This document shows positions 22,836 through 33,480 of a stretch of DNA of 64,000 bases, in pieces. Location: the NCBI GenBank assembly GCA_028571685.1, contig CM053141.1:1984001-2048000 (forward strand), written 5' to 3'. The number at the start of each line of letters is the position of its first letter. Positions within the stretch are counted from its first letter, which is position 1. The stretch is from Heterohyrax brucei. Taxonomy: Eukaryota; Chordata; Mammalia; Hyracoidea; Procaviidae. Below the pieces are notes generated by a model. The model searched no databases, was not told the DNA's origin, and saw only the letters and a list, made by a program, of their open reading frames with translations. Made by a program: the position numbers and the translations under genes.

Positions 22836-23012
22836 TTTGTTCCCATTGAGTTGTCTCAGAATCACGGTGACCATGTGTGTGTTGTAGCAGAATGGCTGTG
22901 TATGATTTTCAAGGTGATGTTTCAGAAGAAGATGGCCAGGCCTTTGTTCCAAGGCTCCTCCAACTGGGCTAACAGTGGCTGTCTAGCATTTAACCCCTGT
23001 GCCTCTGAGGAA
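22836..23012 (-). mobile_element. AfroSINE-related SINE, alternative body, minus strand
   Basis: Starts tgggtttgttcccattgagt, passes agatggccaggcctttgttc and ends near aacccctgtgcctctgagg. It is the reverse orientation of the body type seen at 18893. Confidence 0.75.
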
Positions 23013-24289
23013 GTCCTCTAGAAGGTGGTTCAAGATATGTAGCCCCATAGCATAGCAGACAACACCCTGGAGACCTAGGTTCATTTCCCTCTTTCTACCA
23101 GGGCAGGCCCCTGACCCCATTTCTGTTGCCTGGATTTGAGCTATCAGTTTAAGATGCAGGAAGCTGGAGAATAAATTTGGGAGGGGGGCTGTTGGCCATT
23201 TTATTTATGGTTACAAAGTATACACAACTTTTCAGGTTATCACAGGACCAAAAGAGAAGTGTCATCAGAAAAAAGAAAAGGCCACATGGAAACTGTCACC
23301 CGCTGTAACTCAGCAATAAGTGTAGTGCAGAGGCAGATGATGCTGTGCCCGGGAACATGGCCTCTTGTGTGGCTGTCTCCTTTCTCTGCAGGTTGTTTTA
23401 TTATTTGTCATTGGAGAGAACAGTGGGCTGCATGCTTTACGAGAGGAAAGCCAAACAGGATGAAGGCCCACATCCGGGGAAGCAGATAGAGAATGTGGGG
23501 CAGTTGGGGTTACTGGAGGTCTGGATACAGAACAGGGTGCTTTGAAAGGGGGAATCAGTTAAGAGATCCTGCCTCCGATCCTGAGAGGCAGTAAATCAAA
23601 TGAACTAACAACACAGTTTTAATAAGAGCTTAGCGTTTTGCTGGAGTGTGATGCTGTTATCACCTTTTGGCTTTCCTACTGGGCCGAAGTAGGACAGTGT
23701 GTGATCTCTGTAGTCTCTTTGTAGGCTTGTATGGCGTTCCCATCTGTTACTCACACATTTCTCCTAGATAAGAAAAACAAATTGAGCAGACTGGAAAATA
23801 CGACTTCTACTGTGAACTTTTAATTAACAGGATGTGAGAAAGAGAAGCTTTCATAATAAAGTAGAAGCTAAAAGAGACATTTATCCTGCCTGGTTGGTTT
23901 TATCTTCTCGGTAATGAAGGTACCACCCTTCCTCTTCACGTCGTTCGTCCTGGCGTAGTTGGTCGTATCACTGCCCAACTGAAAATAGCCAGTCCCGGGC
24001 CGCTTAAGCCGATGGTGGGAGTATCGATGCTTTTGCGTTGATTTCCTTTTTGATGATTTCCAGTTCTCTGAGATTCATACGTCATGTGTTAGACGTTCTG
24101 ATTATTAATGGATGTTTGCAGCTGTTTTTTCTCATTTTGAATCCTGCCCCGTTAGTGAGTGAGGGTCCTGGAAGCTTGACTCTAGCCGTGACATTGAGGT
24201 TGACTCTCTTCGAGGAGACAGCTCATTCCCACTTGTCCTCGCAGCGCCTTCTGACCCGGGGGCTCCTTTTCTGGTGCTGTACCTGACCG
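23013..24289. other. Unique DNA, no gene seen
   Basis: A phrase at 23070-23095 (gagacctaggttcatttccc) recalls a MIR promoter but is too short to call. No exon was found. Confidence 0.35.
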
Positions 24290-24500
24290 TGTTCTGCTGC
24301 TCTTTGTAAGGTTTTCACGGGCTGGCTCTTTTCAGAAGGAGCCTACCAGGTCCTTCTTCCCATCTGTCTGAGCCTGGGAGCTCAGCTCAAACCTGCCTGC
24401 CCTGGGTGACCTCACTGGCATTTGAATGCTGGTGGCATAGCTGGTGGCATAGCTTCAGCATCACAGTGACACACATGCCCCCATGATATGATAAACTGAG
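24290..24500 (-). mobile_element. Second tRNA-derived SINE family, minus strand
   Basis: Contains gggtgacctcactggcattt, cttcagcatcacagtgacac, and a degraded gataaactgagacctgcgta, collinear with the copies at 21620 and 27575. Confidence 0.65.
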
Positions 24501-24624
24501 ACCTGCGTAGGGGAGAATATCAGGCTTGATAAAGTAGCAGGCGGGTGGGAAAGAGAAAGACTCTCAGGGAGATTGATTGACACAGGGACTCCAACAATGA
24601 GCTGAGGCAGAATAACCGTGGTGG

Positions 24625-24712
24625 GCACGGTGCAGAACTGGGCAGTGGTTCTTCCTGTTCTGTGTAGGATTTCTGTGAGTTGGAACTAACTCGATAGCAC
24701 TTAACAACAACA
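24625..24712 (+). mobile_element. RTE or AfroSINE 3' tail, plus strand
   Basis: Ends tgtgagttggaactaactcg and a simple aacaaca tail. The tail is shared by RTE and AfroSINE, so the parent family is ambiguous. Confidence 0.6.
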
Positions 24713-25392
24713 GTTATTTTTGTGGGAAGACACATACAGATTGTCATTAGGACTATCATTGTGCCTGGATACTAGGTGGGAAAAGAAACCCAGGAAGTCC
24801 TGAATGAGAGGTGTGATGGGCAGCTTTACCTTCGTGTGAGAGCACGGCAGGGGCGCCTTCCACGGCCACTGAGCTACAAGCGCTTCCTGAGTCAGTTTCT
24901 CCAGCTGGAGGCTCTGGCTTCTGGGGGCAGCATGGTGGGAGGTGATCCAGCCTTTTGGTGACATAGTCCCCGTGGAAAACATCACCTTGGAGGTTTCAAG
25001 TGGTTGTTGTTGTTAGGTGCTATTAAGTTGGTTCCAACTGACAGCGACCTTATGAACAACAGAATGAAACACAGCCCGGTCTTGTGTCGTGTCCACAATT
25101 GTTTTTATGCTTAAGCCCATTGTTGTGGCCACTGTGTCAATCCATCTCGTTGATGGTCTTCCTCTTTTTTGCTGACCCTTCGCCCTACCAAGCATGATGT
25201 CCTTCTCCAGGGACTGATCCTTCCTGACAGCATGTCCAAAGTATGCAAGGTGCAATCTTGCCATCTTTGCTTCCAAGGAGCACTCTGGTTAGACTTCTTC
25301 CAGAACAGTTGTGTTTGGCAGTCCGTGGTACATTCAGCATTCTTTTCTAACTCAAAGGCATCAATTCTTCTTCTGTCTTCTTTGTTCATGGT

Positions 25393-25608
25393 CTAGCTTT
25401 CACATGCATGTGATGTGATTGAAAATACCATGTCTTGGATCAGGTGCATCTTAGTCTTCAAGGTGACGTCCTTACTTCTGAATAGTTTAAAGAGGTCCTT
25501 GGCAGCAGATTTTCCCAGTGCAATGTGTCTTTTGATTTCTTGACGGCTGCTTCCATGGGTGTTGACTGTGGACCCAAATAAAGTGAAACGCTTGACAACA
25601 TCAATCAT
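25393..25608 (-). pseudogene. RTE polyprotein fragment downstream of the RT core
   Basis: A 71-codon remnant with FTLFGSTVNTHGSSRQEIKR and KTKMHLIQDMVFSI, which matches the segment following the RT palm in BovB/RTE proteins. It would act with the endonuclease at the target site. Flanking frameshifts make it non-functional. Confidence 0.8.
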
Positions 25609-25934
25609 TTCTCCATTTATGATAATGTTGCTTACTGGTCCAGTTGTGAGGATTTCTGTTTTCCTGATGTTGAGATGTCATCCGTACTGAAGGCTGTAGT
25701 CCTTGATCTCCATCAGTGTCTCAAATCTTCATTTCCAGCAAGTAAGGTGGTGGTGTCTGCATAACGCAGATTGTCAATGAGTCTCCCTCCAATCCTGATG
25801 CCTCGTTCTTCTTTGTAGAATCCAGCTTCTCAGATTATTTGATCAACATGCAGATTAAAAAGGTATGATGAAAGGATACAACTCTGATGCACACCTTTCT
25901 TGTCTTTAAACCACAGTGCATCCCCTTGTTCTAT

Positions 25935-26174
25935 TCACACAACTACCTCTTGATCCGTATATAGATTCCTCAAGAGCACAATTAGGTGTTTTGGAATTCC
26001 CATTCTCTGCAATGTGAGCCATAATTTAGTATGATCCACACAGTTGAATGCCTTTGTGTAGTCAGTGAAACACAAGTAAATGTCTTTCTGGTATTCTTTG
26101 CTTTCAGCGAAGATCCATGTGATGACAGCAGTGAAGCCCCTGGTTCCACGTCCTCTTCTTAACCCAGCTTGCAT
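25935..26174 (-). pseudogene. RTE reverse transcriptase motif A fragment
   Basis: Encodes YLCFTDYTKAFNCVDHTKLW on the minus strand. The FTDYTKAFD-type block carries the first catalytic Asp (the D of FTD). The fragment is upstream of the YADT box of the same element and out of frame with it. Confidence 0.85.
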
Positions 26175-26285
26175 TTCTGGCAGTTCCTTGTTGGTACACT
26201 GTTGTGGTCACTTTTGAATGATCTTGAGCAGAACTTTACTTGCACGTGATATCAGCAGTATTGTGATTAGGTGCTTCTAATTACT

Positions 26286-27011
26286 TCTTAACATCTGGGC
26301 AGAGGAGTGAGCTTTTCCAGGGGAGAAGCTTAGTCGTGGGAGGTGTGCGGTTGGCCAGGAAGCCAGTTACAGAGCTGCTACCCAGCAACCCTATCTTATA
26401 GCTCCCCACGTGAAGTCCCTTCCTGGGTATTGGCACAACTAAGTGCAGGTTGGGCAGCCTCCGGAGCTGCTGGACATGTGGACACAGGGTTTGGTTGTCT
26501 CTGTGCAGATCACTGGGTACCCAGTCACACTGTTGCTGGGGATGGCTGAGGGGAGGGGTACTCTTTAGATGACAGGTGCTGCTTTGGGATGCTGGGCGTG
26601 GCCCTAGAGAGAGGTGGGTACCTCTGGTGAATGGCAGGGCTCCGGCTCTGCGGGTGACTCCTCATTGCATGTCTTCCTGGCTGGTGGATATTGGTCTGCA
26701 CTTGGGGAGACGGCACCTGGCCTTCTTCCACCCGGGAGGGGTGCTTGGTGTCAGGACTTTAGGCTCCAGTTCCGGCTCGGCCTCCTGGGCTGTGGTCCGT
26801 GGGTGATGACTCCCCAACTTGGGAAGGGGTTAGAGTTAGGGATAGAGCCTCATTGTCAGGCCTGCAGGAAGACGTGTTAGGTTAGAGCCTGTGGTTGGTA
26901 AGCTGCTCTGAGAGTGGTCCCAGGTTTTCTTCAAAGTGCTGTGTCTGGTGGGGAGGGGCTGGGCTCAAGACTTCTGACAATAGGAGTCTGTGGTTAGAGT
27001 GAGCAAGTCAG
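26286..27011. other. GC-rich unique DNA, no gene seen
   Basis: No recognisable exon or repeat. Short phrases recur loosely (ctctggtgaatggcagggct), but no array can be defined. Confidence 0.4.
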
Positions 27012-27166
27012 ACCCACTGCCGTGGAGTCGATTCTGACGCCCGGTGACCCTAGAGCACAGAGTAGAACTACCCCATAGAGTTTCCAAGGCTATGCTGGCA
27101 GATTTGAACTGCCAACATTTTTGGTTAGCAGATGTAGCACTTAGCCACTACGCTATCATGATTTCC
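27012..27166 (-). mobile_element. AfroSINE, minus strand, complete
   Basis: Runs from actgccgtggagtcgattct through tagagtttccaaggctatgc to the 5' end at ctatcatgatttcc. It is well preserved. Confidence 0.9.
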
Positions 27167-27317
27167 GTGGTTACATTGGAGGCTGAAAATCAGGGTTAAG
27201 TGGTCCAAGGTTCTTGCCACTTGTCATGCTTTGAAAAGTGGATAGCAGGATACAATCTACCTTTGGGCTGTTTTCAGGGAGTCAGAAAAGAGGGTTCAGA
27301 ATATCAGCATGCCCCTG

Positions 27318-27440
27318 GCAGACCCACGTCAGCCCTGGGCCTCAGTTTCCTTGTCTGTCAAAGGGGGATGTGCCCTCACTGAGTTGTGATGAGGGTAAAT
27401 TAGGTCATGCTTGTAAAGTGCTTAGAACAGCACTTGGCAG
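27318..27440 (+). mobile_element. MIR, plus strand
   Basis: Contains the MIR core gcctcagtttccttgtctgt, then aaagggggatg, and ttgtaaagtgcttagaacag, then cacttggca. The order and spacing fit MIR. Confidence 0.85.
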
Positions 27441-27574
27441 CCCTGGGCCTGTGTTGTCAGCTGCCTCAAGTCAGTTCTGTCTCTTGGTGACACCATGAAT
27501 GACAGGACAAAGTACTGCCTGGCACTGTGCCTCCCCGCCATCACCTGTGGATGGCATCTCTGTGACCCACAGGG

Positions 27575-27790
27575 TTTCTGTTGGTTCATTTTCAGAACGA
27601 GGTCGTCTGGCCTTTCTTCCCGGTCTCCTGGTCTGGAAGTCCCACTGTAACCTGTTCAGCATCACAGTGACACGCATGTTTCCACTGACAGATGGGTGGT
27701 GGCTGCGCGCAAGGTGCCGGGGCGGGAGTCAAACCCGGGTCCTCCGCATACAGAGTGAGAAGTCTACCACGCCACTGCTGCTCCTGCCGA
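27575..27790 (-). mobile_element. Second tRNA-derived SINE family, minus strand
   Basis: Carries cagcatcacagtgacacgca, then gacagatgggtggtggctgc, and finally a reversed B-box-like gggagtcaaacccgggtcct next to tcctccgcat. This is the clearest tRNA-like end of the family in this window. Confidence 0.75.
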
Positions 27791-27796
27791 AGCACT

Positions 27797-27925
27797 GCCG
27801 GCCAAACGCTTTGCTGTAGAGTCCATTCCAACTCCTGACTGCCCGATGGAATAAAGTGGAACTACCCCGTAGAGTTTCCAAGGAACACCTAGTGGTTTTC
27901 ATCTGCTGGACTTTGGTGAGCAGTC
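27797..27925 (-). mobile_element. AfroSINE, minus strand
   Basis: Contains gctgtagagtccattccaac, then gtagagtttccaaggaacac, then ctagtggttttcatctgctg. The 5' end is eroded. Confidence 0.8.
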
Positions 27926-28089
27926 CCAGCTCGTGCCTCCTATACCAGTAGGCTTTCCAGGAAGAAACTGATGTTCATCCATCGGAAAACCCCTTTCTCA
28001 ACACAGAGGATGTTTTCTGCATTCTCGGGTGATTCCAGTACAGCCCACATGCCTGGTGTGTTGGTGGGTGGTGCAGATGGTGTGCACTG

Positions 28090-28255
28090 GAGGTTCAGGT
28101 CTACCCAGGGGAGCCAAGGAAGAAAGGCCTGGGGATTTAATTCTGTCAAGATTGCAGCCAAGCAAACCGTGTGGAGCAGTTCTACTCTGTGACACACGGC
28201 ATCACCATGAGTCAGAATCGACCGGACAAGAATGGGTTTGATGTTTGTGGTTTAA
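28090..28255 (+). mobile_element. AfroSINE-related SINE, alternative body, plus strand
   Basis: Carries gaagaaaggcctggggattt, then ttctactctgtgacacacgg and the tail catgagtcagaatcgaccgg, then gggtttgatg. Confidence 0.85.
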
Positions 28256-28282
28256 TGCATTTCCAGAATTCCAGTCTGCGGG

Positions 28283-28592
28283 AACTATAGCCAGAATGCT
28301 CCTTTACAAGTGAGAGGGGCAAGACTTCACCTCGTGTGCTCTGGACATGTTATCAGGAGGGACCAGTCACTGGAGGAGGACATCAAGCTTTGTAAAGTAA
28401 GAGATCGATCAAAAACAAGAAGACCCTCAGCAAGCCAGGCCGCCACGGCGGGCTTGGACCTGACACAGCGGGCTCGGACTTGACGGAGACTGTGAAGGTG
28501 GCCCAGGACCGGGCAGGGTTTGGTTCTATTGTGCGTGTGGCCGCTGTGGGTCAGAATCGACTCTGTGGCAATAGGTGTTGTGTTGTTGGTTT
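28283..28592 (+). mobile_element. RTE LINE 3' fragment, plus strand
   Basis: Reads tatagccagaatgctccttt, then gacatgttatcaggagggac, then the tail gctgtgggtcagaatcgact. It lies directly after the SINE at 28090 in the same orientation. Confidence 0.8.
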
Positions 28593-29095
28593 ACTGTGTG
28601 TCTCTAGCTTTACCTAATAAGTTGGTAGCCTGAGAGTTGATGTGGAGTGGACATCCAGGCCGGGGGACAACCTAAGGCAAGTTTGGGGAGTATCGGCCTT
28701 CTGGAGGTGGACCGTCTGGTGTGGGTGAGGAGTGGTGGGCACAGTGGGTTCCTGTCTCAGGTGGTTTCCGTAGAGCCGGGACCAGTGCAGGAACCAAGGT
28801 CCAGGTGTGAGTGGTGACGCCCCAGCTGGTGTGGGGTGGACACAGGGCAGGAGGGACAGAGCATGACCCTCTTCACCCCAAACAGCCCTTAGCTGGACCC
28901 CACCACCCAGCACTGAAGAACTGGCAGGTTGGCATGAGAGCTGAGTCAGCTGACATTTGGGGCTGGAGACGAAGCCGTTGGGGGCTCGGAGAGATGTGGG
29001 TGACACATGAAGAGTCTGTCCCTCATGTGTTCATCACTCAGGCCATTTTGCAAGCCTCTGATCCCTGAGTGGAACCATGTAAGGTGGGTGAGAAT
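28593..29095. other. Unique DNA, no gene seen
   Basis: No coding exon or repeat was recognised. Confidence 0.4.
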
Positions 29096-29282
29096 GAGAA
29101 GGTGAAGGAGTCCCCAGACAGGCGAGGAGGAGACAGGAAGGAGTCCCCAGATAGGCGAGGAGCAGAGGCGAAGGAGTCCCTGGACAGGTGAGGGGGAGAG
29201 GCGAAGGAACCCCAGACGGGTGAGGATGGAGACACAAAGGGGTCCCCAGATGGGTGAGGGGGAGAGACGAAGGACTCTCAGA
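29096..29282. repeat. Minisatellite, about 36-bp unit, 5 to 6 units
   Basis: Purine-rich degenerate units around gaaggagtccccagacaggc, then gaggaggagag. The 12-codon period leaves overlapping minus-strand frames open with a repeated LGTPS-like peptide, which I attribute to the array rather than to a gene. Confidence 0.85.
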
Positions 29283-30454
29283 CTTAGGGTTTCTGCCCAG
29301 CACTTTGAAGGGCTCAGCTGGAGGCTGGGCTCCAACGAGGCCCTTCAAATTGTGCTCCCGGTCACTGGAGCACGGCATCTGGGCTCCGTCACGTAAGCGT
29401 TTTGTGAAGCTGGTGTGTAGAGCCGTGACCGTGGACAGTTTCGAAGGGTCTGCATAACTTTCCAGCCACCCAGCCATGCTGGCAGAGTGACTGAAGAACC
29501 TTGCTTTGTTCCCGACATGTGGAAATGCACTGCTGGGCACGTTTGCAGAGGCGCCACCTGGGCCCGCCGTTGTCCGGCGGAGCAGTGTGTTGCCGAACTT
29601 GCTGCGTCACCTGCTGTCATTCCAGCAGCTGCTTCCAAGCCTAGATCCCCTCCGTCAGCTGCCCAGAAGGCGTGCGCGGAGGGCTGGTTACCTGACAGTC
29701 GCCACAGAATTGATTTTGGAATCTGCACCTATTGAGGACCAGGGAGATTGCCATGGCCTGTGGGTTTTAAGGGCAGCGTCCTGCTTGCTTATACACTAAC
29801 CTTGAGAAGTCACCTGAAATGGCCCACCTAGAAGGTCTCAGTGTTCCCTCACTGTAACTGTTTCTTTCCTGTAATCTCCAGAGCCAGCTTCAGAGATTTC
29901 TCTAATTGTTTCTGCCTGCAAGAAAAGGAAACCATTCTTCTTCAAATTGCATCTCCAAGTGGGACACTGGGATGAGCCATTGTCAGAGGGACTTTCTAAT
30001 CACTCATTGTCAAAAAACGTATATTTTGAAGCACTCTGATTAAATCAGGAATCTAGTAATAGAGCATTAGAGACTTGAGTTATGCTACCAGGTCTTGTAA
30101 ATGGTTTGGCCTTGGCTGAGAGATTTATGATGCTCCATCAGAAGGTCATGGGCACCCAGGCTGCAATTTGGGTTCTATTTTTCTCTTTAATATTTATTTA
30201 ATGGAGGGTGCTAGTTGAAACCACTTGTCTTTTTATGACTTTGATTAGAGAATATCATTGCTGGACTCAGCTTAGTTCAACTCATGGCAGGCAGCTAATG
30301 AATATATGTGTTGTTATCGCTGGGGAAGTGTTCCAGCCCTGGGTTTCAGAGGTGGGAATTTAACACAGGAACCATGCTCACTTTCTCCAAAGATCATTCT
30401 CAGTAGAGAGCTGAGCTGCGTTTTTATGTAAAAACCATGTAGCTTTCTACCCAT
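29283..30454. other. Unique DNA, no gene seen
   Basis: 29480-29750 is GC-rich with several open frames on both strands but no splice signals or known domain. 29810-30450 is AT-richer unique sequence. No gene is called. Confidence 0.4.
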
Positions 30455-30635
30455 TTGGGAGTTCCTTTGACTGCTAACCAAAAAGTTCAGAGTTTGAGTT
30501 TACCCAGAGACAGCTCAGGAGAAAGACCTGGTGATCTATTTCTGAAAAAACTTCAGCCACTGGAAATCCTGTGAGTCACAGCTCTGCTCTAACACACAGA
30601 GGGCTGGAGAATGTCAGGGTCAGCTCAACAGCTGC
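30455..30635 (+). mobile_element. AfroSINE-related SINE, alternative body, plus strand
   Basis: Shows ttgactgctaaccaaaaagt, agaaagacctggtgatctat and cacagctctgctctaacaca, ending with a decayed tail. It is immediately followed by another AfroSINE in the same orientation. Confidence 0.8.
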
Positions 30636-30653
30636 TGATTTTATACCCAGCTA

Positions 30654-30860
30654 AAGACGCTGCACTCAGTGGTCAGAGCACTCAGCAGGAAGGTTGAGGG
30701 TTGGAATCCACCAGAGTGGTCACAGCAGAAGGATGTGGCAGTCTGCTGCTGTAAACACTCACAGCCTCGGAAACCCTGTGGGGTGGTTCTGCTCTGTCCC
30801 TTAGGGTTGCAGTGAGTTGGAATTGACTTGGTGGTGGTGAGTTTTATTTTGTTTTGATGA
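30654..30860 (+). mobile_element. AfroSINE, long form, plus strand
   Basis: Contains the middle segment (aggatgtggcagtctgctgc) missing from short copies, then ggaaaccctgtggggtggtt and the tail gagttggaattgacttggtg. Confidence 0.85.
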
Positions 30861-31021
30861 AGGTACCCCTGGCTTCTGACTGGCTCAAACAGTGACGAGG
30901 AGAGCTGTGAGTGTACTGTGCTGCTCTTTTTCTCTTTTGTTATGTCTTTGGATGACTTAAGTCTCTGCGGAAGAGTCAGGAAGAGGTTGGCCTATTTACA
31001 GATGTCTGCAGGAGATAACGT

Positions 31022-31219
31022 TGTCGGGGGCCCTTGAGTATCAACTCATTGTGACCCCACACGATAGATCAGAATTGCCCCAGGAGGCTTTCTGAGGTTG
31101 TCATTGTCACAGGAGTAGATTGCCACATCTGTCCTCCTGCAGAATAGCAGGATGGGTTTGAACTGCCTACCTCTCAGTTAGCTGCTGAGTGCTTAACTGG
31201 TGCACCACCAGGGCTCCTC
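31022..31219 (-). mobile_element. AfroSINE, long form, minus strand
   Basis: Has the long-form middle block (agattgccacatctgtcctc), the tggtgcaccaccagggctcc 5' end and a ggtttgaactgcctacctct core. It faces the plus-strand long copy at 30654 across about 160 bp. Confidence 0.85.
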
Positions 31220-31289
31220 CAGGAGGTAGAATGAGAGGCTGCAGTTTTCATCATGTGACAGTGGTGTGTGTCTGTCACCGGGTACTAGT

Positions 31290-31466
31290 CATGGGAGACG
31301 ATGCCCACAGGGAGGTCAGTTGCTGTCCTCATGTCACAGATGAGGCAGCTGGATGGGAGAGGGGTTATTTAACTCATGAGAGTCACTCACCCAGCAAGGG
31401 GTAGCACAGGGGCTTGAACTCACGCAGTCAGGTGGAGTGCTGGGGTTCCTAACTTCTGCCTGTACT
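31290..31466 (-). mobile_element. MIR, minus strand
   Basis: Contains cctcatgtcacagatgaggc, then tattta, then gggcttgaactcacgcagtc, in the order of an inverted MIR. Confidence 0.75.
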
Positions 31467-32134
31467 TCCACATGGCTGAGTCCTCACGGTGTGTAAGACC
31501 TAAGCTCTCCCTGGTGATGAGAAACGGCACTCATTAGAGCCTGTTGGGCCGTGCCTGAGGACTGTGTGCGGGGAATCAAGCTTATAAATAAACGGTGGCT
31601 TCACTTTGTAAGGGGGGAGCTGAAGGTGTAATAGGGTGGGTTTCAGCTGCCAGGTAGAAGGAAGAGCCCAGTGCTGAGGGAACAGGAGTGGGGAACAGTA
31701 AGGCTTTCGAGCCCACAACGGAGGTGAGACTTCCCAGAATAGGAGGTGACTGAGCGTGTGCATGTGGGAGAGACGTTCCGAGCATGAGGAACTGATAGAC
31801 AGGAAGCTTGGACAGGCTGGCGTCACGGCAGTGCGGTGAGGGGGAAGAAGAGTTCGGAGGAGGTGGAGCTGCCCCTTGCTGCCACACGCTTCGACGGAGC
31901 AGAGAGAAAGGAGACGTCGACACCCATAGAAGGCGGATGGAAGACAAAGACAGTCAGAGCCAGGGAAGCTGTTGGGAGGGTCCCACAAGGATGTCAGCCA
32001 GGGATGGAGAGAAGGGCGTCCTCAGACACCGTGCAAGGGCCACTTTCGTCTTGCCTAGGCAGGTGCTGGGGACATCGAGAAGGTGAGCATGTTGAGTCCT
32101 CCCAGGCATATGAGAGGGAGTTGCTCCTGGTATT
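31467..32134. other. Unique DNA, no gene seen
   Basis: Frames on both strands near 31500-32090 are open by chance. No splice-bounded exon or domain was recognised. Confidence 0.4.
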
Positions 32135-32235
32135 TTCGCTTAGGAAAGAGGGCAGGCAAAGGTCAGGGCCTGTTCACTGGCATCACACAGTGAACTGGAG
32201 GCAGGATTGTAATTCAGCTCTGTGTGATCCCAGCA
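32135..32235 (-). mobile_element. Possible MIR fragment, minus strand
   Basis: The phrase ggcatcacacagtgaactgg, followed by aggattgtaattcagctct, resembles the tRNA-proximal half of an inverted MIR. Confidence 0.5.
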
Positions 32236-32451
32236 GCCACTCCAAGAACCGAGGTATCGTTCTGGGTGCTGGTGGGTTCTCCACTGAGTGGGAGTAGTGA
32301 GGTTCTAGGAAGCCTGGAAAGTTGTCACAGCTGCCCGGCCCTGAGGGTGGACAGTGTTGGTGGATGTGATGAGCCCTTCTTATGGCCAGGTCGTCTTATA
32401 TGCATGTTTTATAGCTCCTTCAGCAAGAACTGGTTTGGGACACACAGCTAA

Positions 32452-32600
32452 TGTGTGTGGGTGCTAACTGAAGGTCGGCAGTGCTTTGCCGGAAAGATCT
32501 GGTGATGTCCTTCTGAACAACTGTGTAGGCTTTGGAGCACGGTTCTACCCTGATCCACGTGGGGCCACCGTGAGTGGACGCCGACTTAATGCCTGCTAGT
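32452..32600 (+). mobile_element. AfroSINE-related SINE, alternative body, plus strand
   Basis: Reads aactgaaggtcggcagtgct, then ggaaagatctggtgatgtcc, then gagcacggttctaccctgat and a decayed tail. Confidence 0.75.
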
Positions 32601-32644
32601 TTATTGAGAAAACAGAGTGGACTCGAAGAGCAAGATGTTGACAT

Positions 32645-33419
32645 CTGAGTCGTGTGTGTGTGTGTGTGTGTGCATGCACTGAATCTATGTGTATATGCAT
32701 ATGTGTGAATGATGGTGTGTGTGTGTGTGTGTGTTAGTGATGACGTCTGAGTGTGATGGATGTACGCATGCATGCTTGATGTAGATATGTGTGGTGTGTT
32801 GTATATCTACAAGTGTGAATGTGCGTGATGTATTTGTGTGGGATGTAGGTATGGGTTTATGAGTAAATGTGATGTATAAGCATGTATTCGTGTAACATGC
32901 ACATATGTGTGATATATGTACACATGCATGTGTGTGATGTGTATGCATGTATATGTGAATGTGATGTATGCATGCAAATGTGTGTGTGTATGCACACATG
33001 TGAGTGATAGTGTGTCTGTGCACACGAGAATATATGGGTGTGATGTTTGCATGCATGTGTGATGGTATTGTGTGATGTATGGATGCATGTATGTGTGAAA
33101 GTATGTGTAATGTATATATGTTTGTGTGTCTGAATGGGTGCAGTTGTGTATACTTGTGTGTATGTGAAGAAACCCTGGTGCTATAGTAGTACTAACCAGA
33201 AGGTCAGCTTTATGAACCCAGGAGGTGCTCCTTGGGAACCACATAGGGTGGTTCTACTCTGTTGTATGGGTTGGAATCATCTCAATGGCAACAGGTTTGG
33301 TTTTTGTTTTGGTGTGTATGTGATGTGTTTTTATGTGTGTGTGTGTGGCTGTGACAGTGCATGTATATATCTGTGCATGCATGCATTGTGTATGTGTGTG
33401 TATGTGATGGTCTGTGTAA

Positions 33420-33452
<33 letters not shown>

Positions 33453-33480
33453 GTGTGCATGGATGTGTGGAGAGGGTCCA
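32645..33480. repeat. Long TG-rich low-complexity tract
   Basis: About 690 bases of TG/TATG/TGCATG-type sequence (32645-33167 and 33312-33480) interrupted by an AfroSINE. Pure (TG)n runs occur at about 32649-32670, 32713-32732 and 33423-33451. Alternating purine-pyrimidine sequence of this kind can adopt Z-form DNA. Cys/Val-rich frames on one strand and His/Thr-rich frames on the other are artefacts of the repeat. Confidence 0.9.
33156..33323 (+). mobile_element. AfroSINE inserted in the TG-rich tract, with 12-bp duplications
   Basis: The SINE body is 33168-33311 (agaaaccctggtgctatagt to atggcaacaggtttggtttt). It is flanked by gtgtgtatgtga at 33156-33167 and 33312-33323. In such simple sequence the duplication could be coincidental, but both junctions fit a SINE insertion exactly. 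Confidence 0.85.

Larger units (their letters stand above)
25004..26285 (-). mobile_element. RTE (BovB-like) LINE, 5'-truncated, minus strand
   Basis: The best RTE copy here. The 3' end (gttgttgttgttaggtgcta) is on the left. Minus-strand frames give, in order, RT motif A (CFTDYTKAFNCVDHTKLW, 26174-25935), the C box region near 25755-25790 that reads LRYADTTTLL, and the C-terminal region (QEIKRHIALGKSAAKDLF; then RPSTRWIDTVATTMGLS). Family members normally have YADD, so the second catalytic Asp is replaced by Thr. The 5' endonuclease half is missing. Frameshifts separate the pieces. Confidence 0.92.

Noticed and set aside
27720-27770. Functional tRNA gene (reversed B box)
   Set aside because: A B-box-like string exists but the rest of a cloverleaf is not evident, and it sits at the end of a multi-copy SINE.
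29389-29799. GC-rich block with open frames on both strands, possible processed pseudogene
   Set aside because: No poly(A), no recognisable parent protein, no duplication flanks found by eye.
32807-33244. His/Thr/Tyr-rich and Cys/Val-rich frames
   Set aside because: Translation of a TG/CA-rich tract.
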